Source of the DNA: an uncultured Oscillospiraceae bacterium
GTDB lineage: Bacteria > Bacillota > Clostridia > Oscillospirales > Oscillospiraceae
DNA: 64,000 bases
Reading direction: 5' to 3'
NCBI GenBank assembly: GCA_947626845.1
Contig: CANQTW010000010.1
Span: forward strand, 18,488 to 82,487
The notes beneath the pieces are model-generated. The model saw nothing but the letters and a program-made list of their open reading frames with translations. It searched no databases and had not been told where the DNA came from. Positions 26,148 through 33,247 of the stretch are shown here, in pieces; positions within the stretch are counted from its first letter, which is position 1; every line of letters starts with the position of its first letter. The translations under genes were made by a program, and so were the position numbers.

Positions 26148-27887
26148 TCACGTAAATTTTACGATGCCGTCGAACCGGGCCAAATCGTCAAGGCCGGGCT
26201 TTTTGGGGGCGGCGGCGTCCTCCGGGGGCGTGCCGATCACCACGCTGACGCCGATGGGCTTCCCCAGCACCTCCGCGGCGGCTTTGGAGACGGCGTCGCG
26301 GACGGAGTCGGTGTCGATCATCATCTGGACGAACATGTTCCGGGCGTAGAGCGTCAGGCGCGTGTCCGCCAGCCGGGGGACGGCGCTCTCCCTGGCGGAG
26401 AGGGGCCCCATCTGGGTGGGGTCCAGCAGGGCGGCGCATTTTTTCAGCACACGGCCCCACCAGTCGCCCTGTACGTCCCCCGCCGGCTCCGCCGCGGACG
26501 CCGGTACAGGTTCCGGCATGGGCGCGGGCACAGGCTCCGGCGCGGGTTCCGCCGGCATATCCTCCCAGGGCGGGGCGGGGGGCTCCTCTCCGGGCTCCGG
26601 CGGGATATCCCCGTCCTCCCAGGGGGGCAGGTCCGGCTCCGGGTCCGGCGCAGGGGCGGCCTTCTCCGAAGCGGTCATCTCCGTCATCGGGGCCGGAGAA
26701 CCTGGCTCCGGCGCCTGTTTTTCCCGTTGGGGCGCGGCCTCACGCGGCTCCGCGGGCTTTGTGGGGGCGGGGGCCGGGGCGAAGCTCTCCGGCGGCGCGT
26801 AGGCGCCGGTGAGGGCGCCGATGACCTTTACAAGGCACAGCTCGGCCTTGACGCGCTTGTCGCGGGCGTCCTTCATGGAGTTCACGTCCTCCTGCAGAAG
26901 CTCCGAAACGGCCACCAGGCGGCCCGTATCCACGGTTTTGCACAGCTCCGCGAGCCTGCCGGCATCGAAGGCGCCGGTGAGCAGAGACGCGCTCCCCTGG
27001 GGCGCCACGCGGACCATGAGCATGTCCCTGGTCAGGCTGAGAAGGTCCCGCAGGATGGAGATGGGCTCGGCCCCGCCCCGGTAGCTTTTGTCAAAGAGGC
27101 TCAGGGCCAGGGCGGTATCCCGACTGGCCGCGGCGTTCCAGAGCCTGACCGTGTCCTCCGCGCCCATGATGCCCACGGCGCGGATGACGGCGTCCTCGTC
27201 CACCCGATTGGCGGGCAGGCACTGATCCAGCAGGGACAGGGCGTCGCGCATGGAGCCGTCGCCCAGGCGGGCCAAAAGGCCCGCCGCGCCCTCCGTCAGC
27301 GCGAAGCCCTCCTGGCCGGCCACATATTTGAGCCGGCCGGCGATGTCCTCCGGCATGATCCGGCGGAAGGAGAAGTGCTGGCACCGGGACAGGATGGTGA
27401 TGGGAATTTTGGCAAGGTCGGTGGTGGCCAGGATGAACACCAGATGCTCCGGCGGCTCCTCCAAAATCTTCAGCAGGGCCGGGAAGGCGGCGGTGCTGAG
27501 CATGTGGGCCTCGTCCAGGATGTAGACGCGCTTGCGCACGTCGGCGGGGGTGTAGTTGGCCGCCTCCCGCAGGGCGCGGATGTCCTCTACGCCGCCGTTG
27601 GAGGCCGCGTCGATCTCGATGACGTCCATGATGGCGCCGGAGTCGATGCCCCGACAGGCGTCGCACTCGTTGCAGGGGTCGCCGTTGACCGGGTGGCGGC
27701 AGTTCAGGGCCTTGGACAGTATCTTGGCGCAGGTGGTCTTGCCGGTGCCGCGGGTGCCCACGAAGATGTAGGCGTGGCCCGTCCGGCCCGTCTCCACCTG
27801 GCGGCGGAGGGTCTGGGTGATGTGATCCTGGCCCACCACGTCCTCAAACCGCCGGGGACGGTATTTTCTGTAAAGCGCCTGGTACAT
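26148..27887 (-). CDS. dnaX: DNA polymerase III subunit gamma/tau
   Basis: Clamp-loader ATPase of 579 residues. Start ATG 27887 (MYQALYRKYRPRRFEDVVGQ) follows GGGGTGAG. Walker A GTRGTGKTT near residue 45, zinc module CRHPVNGDPCNECDACRG near 63, Walker B VYILDEAHML near 120, SRC motif ILSRCQHFSF near 168. Residues about 355-465 are a Pro/Ala/Glu-rich linker, followed by a C-terminal tau-like domain with DTRLTLYARNMFVQMMID. First protein gene after the SRP RNA, as in many Firmicutes. Confidence 0.95.
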   Translation of the reverse strand: MYQALYRKYRPRRFEDVVGQDHITQTLRRQVETGRTGHAYIFVGTRGTGKTTCAKILSKALNCRHPVNGDPCNECDACRGIDSGAIMDVIEIDAASNGGVEDIRALREAANYTPADVRKRVYILDEAHMLSTAAFPALLKILEEPPEHLVFILATTDLAKIPITILSRCQHFSFRRIMPEDIAGRLKYVAGQEGFALTEGAAGLLARLGDGSMRDALSLLDQCLPANRVDEDAVIRAVGIMGAEDTVRLWNAAASRDTALALSLFDKSYRGGAEPISILRDLLSLTRDMLMVRVAPQGSASLLTGAFDAGRLAELCKTVDTGRLVAVSELLQEDVNSMKDARDKRVKAELCLVKVIGALTGAYAPPESFAPAPAPTKPAEPREAAPQREKQAPEPGSPAPMTEMTASEKAAPAPDPEPDLPPWEDGDIPPEPGEEPPAPPWEDMPAEPAPEPVPAPMPEPVPASAAEPAGDVQGDWWGRVLKKCAALLDPTQMGPLSARESAVPRLADTRLTLYARNMFVQMMIDTDSVRDAVSKAAAEVLGKPIGVSVVIGTPPEDAAAPKKPGLDDLARFDGIVKFT

Positions 27888-27907
27888 ATGCTCACCCCGC
27901 AATAATC

Positions 27908-27930
27908 AAAAAACCCGGTTTTCCGGGCTT
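27908..27930 (-). terminator. Terminator-like hairpin just before dnaX
   Basis: On the minus strand CCCGG-AAAA-CCGGG is followed by six T. It sits about 10 bases ahead of the dnaX ribosome binding site and downstream of the SRP RNA, so dnaX would be transcribed only by readthrough or from an unseen promoter. Confidence 0.55.
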
Positions 27931-27960
27931 TCCAGCTTGTCAAAAACTCAATTTCAAACT

Positions 27961-28157
27961 ATTTCCCGACGGCATACGCATCGGATAAAATACCCATTTG
28001 CCGCGCAAGCGCTCTCATGGGAATCTGACGGGCCGCTTTTCGGGACCCCGACGGGCTGTGGCCCGGCGGGGAGAGAAGGAGCGAACGCCGCGCCTGAACC
28101 GTCACGCTTTGCGTGGCGGCTCAGGCATCGCACGTTCCGCGACGACGACGGCGCGCA
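27961..28157. repeat. Dispersed structured element, copy 4 (left part plus module)
   Basis: First hairpin 27961-27991 (TTTCCCGA / TCGGATAAA around CGGCATACGCA), CCCATTTGCCGCGC, then the internal module: hairpin CCCCGACGGGC / GCCCGGCGGGG, GAGAGAAGGAGCGAA, long hairpin CCTGAACCGTCACGC / GCGTGGCGGCTCAGG, and TTCCGCGACGACGACG. The distal half of the element is missing; the copy ends where the SRP RNA begins. Confidence 0.75.
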
Positions 28158-28432
28158 GAGGAGCCGCGAACCTGCCTTTGACGGTGCGGTATACCCGGTA
28201 CATCAGGAAACGGCTCAGAGCCGGCTGGCTCGCGGCACACGCCGGTTTCCGCTTAATGCTGCTCGGTTCCCCGCCTGACATGGTTCACGATCCGGCGTTG
28301 CGTGAGACCGGCTCATCAACACCCTTTCCTGAGGGCAGACGATACACCACACGGCCGGGGGCAGGACTTCATCCCCGCTATAGCGGATCGCGGGTCACAG
28401 GGCACCGCTATCTCCCCGACTATCGCGGCTCT
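28158..28432 (-). ncRNA. ffs: Signal recognition particle RNA, Gram-positive large type
   Basis: About 275 bases. Read on the minus strand the 5' Alu domain is GCCGCGATAGTCGGGGAGAT followed by AGCGGTGCCCTGTG and CCGCTATAGCGGGG. The Ffh-binding helix 8 is ATGTCAGGCGGGGAACCGAG followed by CAGCATTAAGCGG. The ends GAGCCGCGA (28431-28423) and TCGCGGCTC (28169-28161) close helix 5. The RNA scaffolds co-translational targeting by Ffh. Its place upstream of dnaX is the common Firmicute arrangement. End positions are estimated from the closing helix. Confidence 0.93.
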
Positions 28433-28466
28433 TCTCCGCGCCGTAACGGTTTGCGAATTTTATATA

Positions 28467-28622
28467 CTAATATCCATTTAAAAGGGGACACCGAGCGGCG
28501 AGGATTTTTCGTGTCAGACAAGGAAGACGCCGCAGGGAATACCCATTGGTATTTCCAAGGCGGCTGACGCAGTATGACGCGAAAAAGACCGCCGCGAATG
28601 TCTTGTTTTAATTGGATATTAG
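28467..28622. mobile_element. TA-flanked MITE, short form (copy A)
   Basis: 156 bases bounded by CTAATATCCATTTAAAA and the inverted TTTTAATTGGATATTAG, with TA on each side (28465-28466 and 28623-28624), as left by IS630/Tc1-mariner type transposases. No coding capacity. Its first 105 bases match copy B near 52 kb almost exactly (GCAGGGAATACCCATTGGTA in both), while a roughly 100-base internal module of B is absent. Confidence 0.8.
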
Positions 28623-28623
28623 T

Positions 28624-28652
28624 ATTATACACCATAACCAAGAAAATATCAA
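28624..28652 (-). promoter_or_regulatory. Promoter of the SRP RNA
   Basis: On the minus strand TTGATA (28652-28647), 17 bases, TATAAT (28629-28624) with TG at the extended -10 position. The last base of the -10 box is in the TA flank of the adjoining MITE, so the transcript would start inside the MITE. Confidence 0.75.
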
Positions 28653-28738
28653 CAGTTAAATTACATGCCCGCACGGCGCTTCGCCGCCGTTTTTATCTCC
28701 ACCGAAAAAGGGGCGGGCAGGCCCGCGGGGGTTCTCTG

Positions 28739-28767
28739 TTGCTTTTTCCGCCCCGTTGAACTATAAT
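28739..28767 (+). promoter_or_regulatory. Promoter of trmN6-rsmI
   Basis: TTGCTT at 28739 and TATAAT at 28762 with a 17-base spacer, 30 bases before the trmN6 start. Confidence 0.7.
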
Positions 28768-28796
28768 TGCCTTATGGATCGAAAGGAGCTGAGGGG

Positions 28797-29516
28797 ATGG
28801 ACGGATTTGCGCTGTGGCCGGACGGGCCGTGGATGGAGACGTCCCCGGACGCCGAGCCGGTCTGTACCGACTCCGTGCTGCTGGCGGATTTTCCCTCCCT
28901 GCGCGGCGTCACAAGGGCGGCGGACTTCGGGGCGGGGAGCGGCGTGCTGTCGCTGATCCTGGCCGCCAGGTCCCCCGCTGTCCATATCGACCTGGTGGAG
29001 CTGTCCGGCCCCGCCGCCGGCGTGGCGGAGCGGAACATCGCCCGCAACGGCCTCTCCGGCAGGCTCCGCGTCCTGCGGCGGGACCTGCGGACCCTGACCG
29101 AGGCGGAGACGGGGCGGTATCAGCTGATCGTCTCCAATCCGCCGTATTACGCCCTGGGCTCCGGAACGGCCCCGGCCTCCTCCCGGCAGAATGCCCGTCA
29201 GGAAGCCTCCTGCACTCTGGAGGAGCTGGCGGACAGCGCCGCGCGGCTTTTAGGCGACGGCGGGCGGCTGGCGCTGGTCTATCCCTGCGCGCGTCTCAGC
29301 CACGCGCTGGTGACCCTGACGGCGGCGCGGCTGGAGCCCAAGCGGCTGCGGCTGGTGCAGGGGCGGGCGGACAAGGCCCCCGGCCTGGCCCTCATCGAGT
29401 GCCGGAAGGGCGGGCGTCCGGGCCTTCGGGCGGAACCGGCGCTGATTCTGAAAAATCCCGACGGCACGGACACCGCCGAGGCGCGGCGAATCTACCGCAT
29501 GGAGGAAATACAATGA
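28797..29516 (+). CDS. trmN6: tRNA1(Val) adenine-N6-methyltransferase family protein
   Basis: SAM-dependent methyltransferase of 239 residues. SAM motif I ADFGAGSGVLSLILAA near residue 40, motif II HIDLVELSG near 62, and the N6-adenine catalytic IVSNPPYYALGSG near 112. The family methylates A37 of tRNA-Val or a related RNA base. ATG 28797 is placed by AAAGGAG ten bases upstream. The four-base overlap with rsmI reproduces the yabB-yabC gene neighbourhood known from Bacillus. Confidence 0.87.
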   Translation: MDGFALWPDGPWMETSPDAEPVCTDSVLLADFPSLRGVTRAADFGAGSGVLSLILAARSPAVHIDLVELSGPAAGVAERNIARNGLSGRLRVLRRDLRTLTEAETGRYQLIVSNPPYYALGSGTAPASSRQNARQEASCTLEELADSAARLLGDGGRLALVYPCARLSHALVTLTAARLEPKRLRLVQGRADKAPGLALIECRKGGRPGLRAEPALILKNPDGTDTAEARRIYRMEEIQ

Positions 29517-30340
29517 CAGGCATCCTATATATCGTGGGAACGCCCATCGGCAACCTGGGCGACATCTCCCCCAGGGCCGTGGCGACCCTGGAAAAAGCGG
29601 ATTTTGTGGCGGCGGAGGATACCCGCGTCACCCTGAAGCTGTTGACCCACCTGGGGCTTCAGCGCCCCCTGGTGAGCTACTACGAGCACAATAAGGCCGA
29701 GAGCGGCAGGGCCATCCTGCGCCGGCTTCAGGCGGGCGAGAGCTGCGCCCTGGTGACGGACGCGGGGATGCCGGCCATCTCCGACCCCGGTGAGGACCTG
29801 GTACGGCTCTGCGCGGAAAACGGCGTGCCCGTGGCGGTGGTCCCCGGCCCCAGCGCCGTGATCTCCGCGCTGGCTCTGTCCGGCCTCCCCACGGGCCGGT
29901 TCACCTTCGAGGGGTTCCTGTCCGTCAACAAGAGCGCCCGGTTTGAGCATCTGGACTCCCTGCGCGGGGAGACGCGCACCATGGTATTTTACGAGGCCCC
30001 CCACAAGCTCTCCGGGACGCTGCGGGATATGCTGGAGGTCCTGGGCGACAGGCCGGTGGCCCTGTGCCGGGAGCTGACGAAAATACATGAGGAGACCGTC
30101 CGCACCACGCTCTCCCAGGCCGCGGCCTATTACAGCGAAAACGTCCCCCGCGGGGAATATGTGCTGGTGGTCGCCGGCGCCGCCGGAGAATCCGGCCCCG
30201 CCGTCTCCTTGGAGGAGGCCGTGGCGATGGCGCTGGAGCTGCGTGCCTCCGGCATGAGCCTCAAGGACGCCGCTAAACGGGCCAGCCAGCGCACGGGCGT
30301 CCCGAAAAACGACATCTACGACGCGGCGGTGGGGAAATGA
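29513..30340 (+). CDS. rsmI: 16S rRNA (cytidine1402-2'-O)-methyltransferase
   Basis: Ribose methylation of C1402 in the decoding centre; 275 residues, SPOUT-unrelated tetrapyrrole-methylase fold. LYIVGTPIGNLGDISPRA at the start, VAAEDTRVTLKLL near 32, VTDAGMPAISDPGEDLVR near 82 and VVPGPSAVISALALSGLP near 110 are the standard signatures; the C-terminal KDAAKRASQRTGVPKNDIY is the usual small helical domain. The ATG overlaps the trmN6 stop, indicating coupled translation. Confidence 0.95.
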   Translation: MTGILYIVGTPIGNLGDISPRAVATLEKADFVAAEDTRVTLKLLTHLGLQRPLVSYYEHNKAESGRAILRRLQAGESCALVTDAGMPAISDPGEDLVRLCAENGVPVAVVPGPSAVISALALSGLPTGRFTFEGFLSVNKSARFEHLDSLRGETRTMVFYEAPHKLSGTLRDMLEVLGDRPVALCRELTKIHEETVRTTLSQAAAYYSENVPRGEYVLVVAGAAGESGPAVSLEEAVAMALELRASGMSLKDAAKRASQRTGVPKNDIYDAAVGK

Positions 30341-30344
30341 ACGG

Positions 30345-30369
30345 CGGGGGAGTATGATTTTCTCCCCCG
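30345..30369 (+). terminator. Hairpin after rsmI
   Basis: CGGGGGAG and CTCCCCCG pair around TATGATTTT, five bases after the stop. The T-run is in the loop, so termination efficiency is doubtful. The remaining bases to 30480 hold a GGGGCCCC palindrome and nothing else recognisable. Confidence 0.5.
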
Positions 30370-30483
30370 ATCGGTCCGGGGCCCCGGGGACCGCGATCCA
30401 GGGCCGACGCGCGGTATGGGCCGGGTATCACGCGGGGCGGAACTCCGAGATTATTTCAAAAACTATTTTTTTGTTGCTTTCTG

Positions 30484-30512
30484 TTGACTTTTGCCATTTT
30501 TAGTATTAAAAT
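30484..30512 (+). promoter_or_regulatory. Promoter of the membrane / zinc-ribbon pair
   Basis: TTGACT at 30484 and TAAAAT at 30507 with 17 bases between. Confidence 0.75.
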
Positions 30513-30545
30513 TTCCATTGCAAAAAATAGTGGGAGGTTTTTTTC

Positions 30546-31130
30546 ATGTCTGGGGAAAAAGTAAAAAAGATTGATTGGGGTTACACACTGATTTACATCT
30601 TCGCGCCCATTGTACTCATCGTTGTGGGTACGTTTCTGGCGGTGAAGCTGATGCCCGACAGCAGCGCGGGTCCGTTCATTCCCATGGTCCTTTTCCTGCT
30701 CTCCATGGCCTGGTGGCTCATGGGCGGCAGGAACGCTCTGAAAAACGGGGCGACCAAGCTGGCCAAAGAGATGGACGCGCAGGGACTCACCCGCAACATG
30801 ACCTTCAACGGCAGGGGCTGTGTGGTCGTTGTGGACACCGTTCACGGCAAGCTCGGCCTCGTATACGCCTGGAACCCCCGCAAGCAGTACATTATTCCCG
30901 CCTCCCGGGTGGAGAAGGCCTGGGTTGACGACGGTAGATCCGGCAAGGGGATCACGGAGGGCAGTGGCCGCGTCAGCTTCCTCTTCACTGTGGACGGCGT
31001 GAAAAACCGGGTGGACACCTTCGCCTCCAACACCAGATTCAAGATGAACGACAACCGCATCCTCACCGGCATCTCCAAGGCGGACTCCATGGTGGAGCTG
31101 ATCAACGCCGCGAAGGAGGCCGCCCGCTGA
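30546..31130 (+). CDS. Conserved membrane protein of unknown function
   Basis: 194 residues. Two membrane segments at about 14-33 and 43-58 (WGYTLIYIFAPIVLIVVGTF, then FIPMVLFLLSMAWWLMGG) form an N-terminal hairpin, followed by a soluble beta-rich domain of 130 residues with a RGCVVVVDTVHGKLGLVYAW core. The soluble part resembles PH-like membrane-associated domains in pattern only. GGGAGG precedes ATG 30546. Its stop overlaps the next start (TGATG). I do not recognise the family. Confidence 0.7.
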   Translation: MSGEKVKKIDWGYTLIYIFAPIVLIVVGTFLAVKLMPDSSAGPFIPMVLFLLSMAWWLMGGRNALKNGATKLAKEMDAQGLTRNMTFNGRGCVVVVDTVHGKLGLVYAWNPRKQYIIPASRVEKAWVDDGRSGKGITEGSGRVSFLFTVDGVKNRVDTFASNTRFKMNDNRILTGISKADSMVELINAAKEAAR

Positions 31131-31471
31131 TGGGCCTGTTTTCAAAGGGCCCCAAGGGCGAGAAGTGCAAGGTCTGCAAGGAGATCCTGGAAAAGAGGGG
31201 GGAACGGCTCTACGCCATGCCAGGCGTCTATGTGGGGCACTATAAGGAGCATACCCACGGGGCCTGGTATCGGGATAACCTGGTCCCCATCGACTCCAAA
31301 GCCCAGATCCCCACCGGCATATACGCCGCCCGGGTGGAGCTTTTCAAATGCCCTCGCTGCGGTAAGGAAAAGGCCGTTGTCCGCCCCTTTCTCTCTGTGC
31401 GCGACAGCGAGGTGACCGAGTTCCCCGTCACGCTGGAGTATCTGGAGCTGGATGCCTTTCTGGGAAGATGA
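31130..31471 (+). CDS. Small protein with split zinc-ribbon, unknown function
   Basis: 113 residues, no signal or membrane segment. Two Cys pairs, CKVCKEIL near residue 13 and CPRCGKEKA near 75, could form one zinc ribbon interrupted by a 60-residue insertion. It starts inside the stop of the preceding membrane gene, so the two are coupled and probably act together. The strong terminator at 31514 closes the unit. No family recognised. Confidence 0.7.
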   Translation: MGLFSKGPKGEKCKVCKEILEKRGERLYAMPGVYVGHYKEHTHGAWYRDNLVPIDSKAQIPTGIYAARVELFKCPRCGKEKAVVRPFLSVRDSEVTEFPVTLEYLELDAFLGR

Positions 31472-31513
31472 ACGATTCCCGCGTACGAAATGCGGCAGAT
31501 TGTAAAACAGTAT

Positions 31514-31562
31514 AAAAAGACCGTTGACACACTGGCGAGCCGGTGTGTCAACGGTCTTTTTC
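31514..31562 (+). terminator. Long-stem terminator
   Basis: AAAAAGACCGTTGACACAC pairs with GTGTGTCAACGGTCTTTTT, extended by CTGG/CCGG around CGAG. Very strong, 42 bases after the stop. Confidence 0.92.
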
Positions 31563-31696
31563 CGATATTCAGTTTTTAGGCTTGTCGAACAGTCGCCCAC
31601 TCGACATTTAATATTATACCACCCGAATGAAGAAATCTACTGTCCGTTAAGACGGTTGATCGACAAAAACGGAGCGGCGAGGATTATCGTCTAAAT
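31563..31696. other. Gene-free stretch before CIRCE
   Basis: No gene seen. Contains a fragment GGAGCGGCGAGGATTATCG (31671-31689) similar to the CCGAGCGGCGAGGATTTTTC segment of the MITEs at 28.5 and 52 kb, suggesting a MITE relic. Confidence 0.35.
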
Positions 31697-31723
31697 TTAG
31701 CACTCTTCCTCCAAGAGTGCTAA
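31697..31723. promoter_or_regulatory. CIRCE operator (HrcA site)
   Basis: TTAGCACTC, nine bases, GAGTGCTAA: a perfect CIRCE inverted repeat. It is the binding site of the heat-shock repressor HrcA and lies upstream of the hsp20 promoter. Confidence 0.95.
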
Positions 31724-31751
31724 ATTTAACAAATATTTCATAAAAGTTCCA

Positions 31752-31779
31752 TTGATTGTTCATAATGTGGGTCTATTAT
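31752..31779 (+). promoter_or_regulatory. Probable promoter of hsp20
   Basis: TTGATT at 31752 and TATTAT at 31774, 16-base spacer, 30 bases downstream of CIRCE. A promoter closer to CIRCE may also exist. Confidence 0.5.
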
Positions 31780-31897
31780 ACAGAGCATAAGGCAAGGCGA
31801 TAAAGCCAAGCCCGCAACCGACCCCATCCTGCCCCATCGGTCAAGCTCATCAAATACGAGAGGGCGGACATAATAATTTTTATTGGAGGTATTTATT

Positions 31898-32353
31898 ATG
31901 TTTGAACTCAGACCTTTCCACCGCAATCAGGACATCACCTACAACCCCTTCAAGGCCATGGAGGACTTTGAGAAGCGGTTCTTTGAGGACCCCTTCACCG
32001 GCTTTTTCGAGACCGGCGACATCGCGGAATTCAAGACCGACATCTCCGACCAGGGCGACAGCTACCTTTTGGAGGCCGATCTGCCCGGCTTTGAGAAGAA
32101 GGACATCCACCTGGACGTCCACGGCGACGTGCTGACCATCAACGCCGAGCGCCACTCCCAGCATGAGGACAAGGACAAGAAGGGCAATTACGTCCGTCTT
32201 GAGCGCTCCTACGGCCAGTACAGCCGCCAGTTCGACGTCTCCGGCATCGACGCCCACGGCATAAAGGCCAAATATGAAAACGGCGTCCTGAAGCTCACCA
32301 TGCCCAAAAAGCAGGAGGCGCTCCCTGAGAGCCACACGCTGGAAATCGAGTAA
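31898..32353 (+). CDS. Hsp20/alpha-crystallin small heat-shock protein
   Basis: ATP-independent holdase of 151 residues that keeps unfolding proteins soluble. N-terminal arm to residue 45, alpha-crystallin domain about 46-140 beginning FKTDISDQGDSYLLEADLPG, and the conserved end motif YENGVLKLTMPKK near 128. ATG 31898 is preceded by GGAGG (a start 15 bases earlier lacks support). The CIRCE element 170 bases upstream indicates HrcA control, so it should be induced by heat together with groE/dnaK. Confidence 0.93.
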   Translation: MFELRPFHRNQDITYNPFKAMEDFEKRFFEDPFTGFFETGDIAEFKTDISDQGDSYLLEADLPGFEKKDIHLDVHGDVLTINAERHSQHEDKDKKGNYVRLERSYGQYSRQFDVSGIDAHGIKAKYENGVLKLTMPKKQEALPESHTLEIE

Positions 32354-32382
32354 CCGGCCGCCGCTGGGCGGCCCTGTCACCG

Positions 32383-32417
32383 GGAAGGGAACCCTGACGG
32401 ATTCCCTTCCGCTTTTT
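32383..32417 (+). terminator. Terminator of hsp20
   Basis: GGAAGGGAA and TTCCCTTCC pair with a CCCTGACGGA apex, followed by GCTTTTT. Same CC-TGAC-GG apex as other gene-end hairpins in the window. Confidence 0.85.
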
Positions 32418-32526
32418 CTCTGTCCAAACCCATGCGGACACGATACATACAAGCGCCAACATATGGGCCGGAGGCCGCAAAGGCCAAACGTCACATTTGT
32501 AAAATAAAATTGGGGGTATATGAAAC

Positions 32527-33150
32527 ATGGAGAAAATCATTTCCGCTATTTTCAAGGTCGAGAGCGAGGGCTATCAGGCCATCACGGAGCTCAAGAGAGC
32601 GCCCATCACCAACGACTACACGGTGTCGCAGGCGGTGCTGGTCAAGAAGGAGAACGGCGCCATCAGGACGCTGGACACCTTTGACACGGGCCTGGAGACC
32701 TCCAACGACACGGCCACGGGAAGCCTGATCGGGAGCCTGCTGGGCATTCTGGGCGGCCCTCTGGGCGTGCTGCTGGGCGGGAGCATCGGCATCCTGGCCG
32801 GCAGTGCCATCGACGCTGGGGACGCGGCCCACAACGCCTCCCTTATCGAGCTGGTCACGGAACAGCTGGTGGACGGCGAGGTGGTGCTGATTGCCCTGGA
32901 GCAGGAGGCCGTGGAGGGCGCGGCGCGCCGCGCGCTGAGCAAATTTGACATCTCCATCGTGGAGGAGGACGCGGCGGAGGTGGCCGAGGAGGTCAAAGCC
33001 GCCGAGGAAGCCCAGAAGGAGATGGAGCGGGAGGCCCGCGCCAAGCTGCGCGAGGCCAAGAAGGCCGAGCGCAAGCAGAAGGTGGAGGAGAACCGGGCCA
33101 AGATCAAGGCCGATTTCGATGCCTTCAAGGCAAAGTTCAAGAAGGACTGA
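32527..33150 (+). CDS. DUF1269-type protein with coiled-coil tail
   Basis: 207 residues. The N-terminal alpha/beta domain (MEKIISAIFKVESEGYQAI) continues into a Gly-rich hydrophobic stretch near 67-95 (LIGSLLGILGGPLGVLLGG) typical of DUF1269/PF06897 proteins, a possible membrane-inserting hairpin. Residues about 150-207 are a highly charged Glu/Lys/Arg coiled coil. Function unknown; the family often travels with stress genes, and here it follows hsp20. Ribosome site GGGGG at 32512 precedes ATG 32527 by about ten bases. Confidence 0.75.
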   Translation: MEKIISAIFKVESEGYQAITELKRAPITNDYTVSQAVLVKKENGAIRTLDTFDTGLETSNDTATGSLIGSLLGILGGPLGVLLGGSIGILAGSAIDAGDAAHNASLIELVTEQLVDGEVVLIALEQEAVEGAARRALSKFDISIVEEDAAEVAEEVKAAEEAQKEMEREARAKLREAKKAERKQKVEENRAKIKADFDAFKAKFKKD

Positions 33151-33171
33151 TTTATCTATTACATACAAGCA

Positions 33172-33233
33172 CCTCGGAAAGACATCTTTCCGAGGCGCTT
33201 CAGTCTGTCGAAAAAGCCCTGACGGGCTTTTTC
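33172..33233. terminator. Two hairpins between the DUF1269 gene and galU
   Basis: CCTCGGAAAG-ACAT-CTTTCCGAGG at 33172-33195 and AAAAAGCCC / GGGCTTTTT around TGAC at 33211-33232. The second is the terminal hairpin of the dispersed element family standing alone. Both could end the convergent transcripts. Confidence 0.75.
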
Positions 33234-33247
33234 CGAGGCGCTTGATT

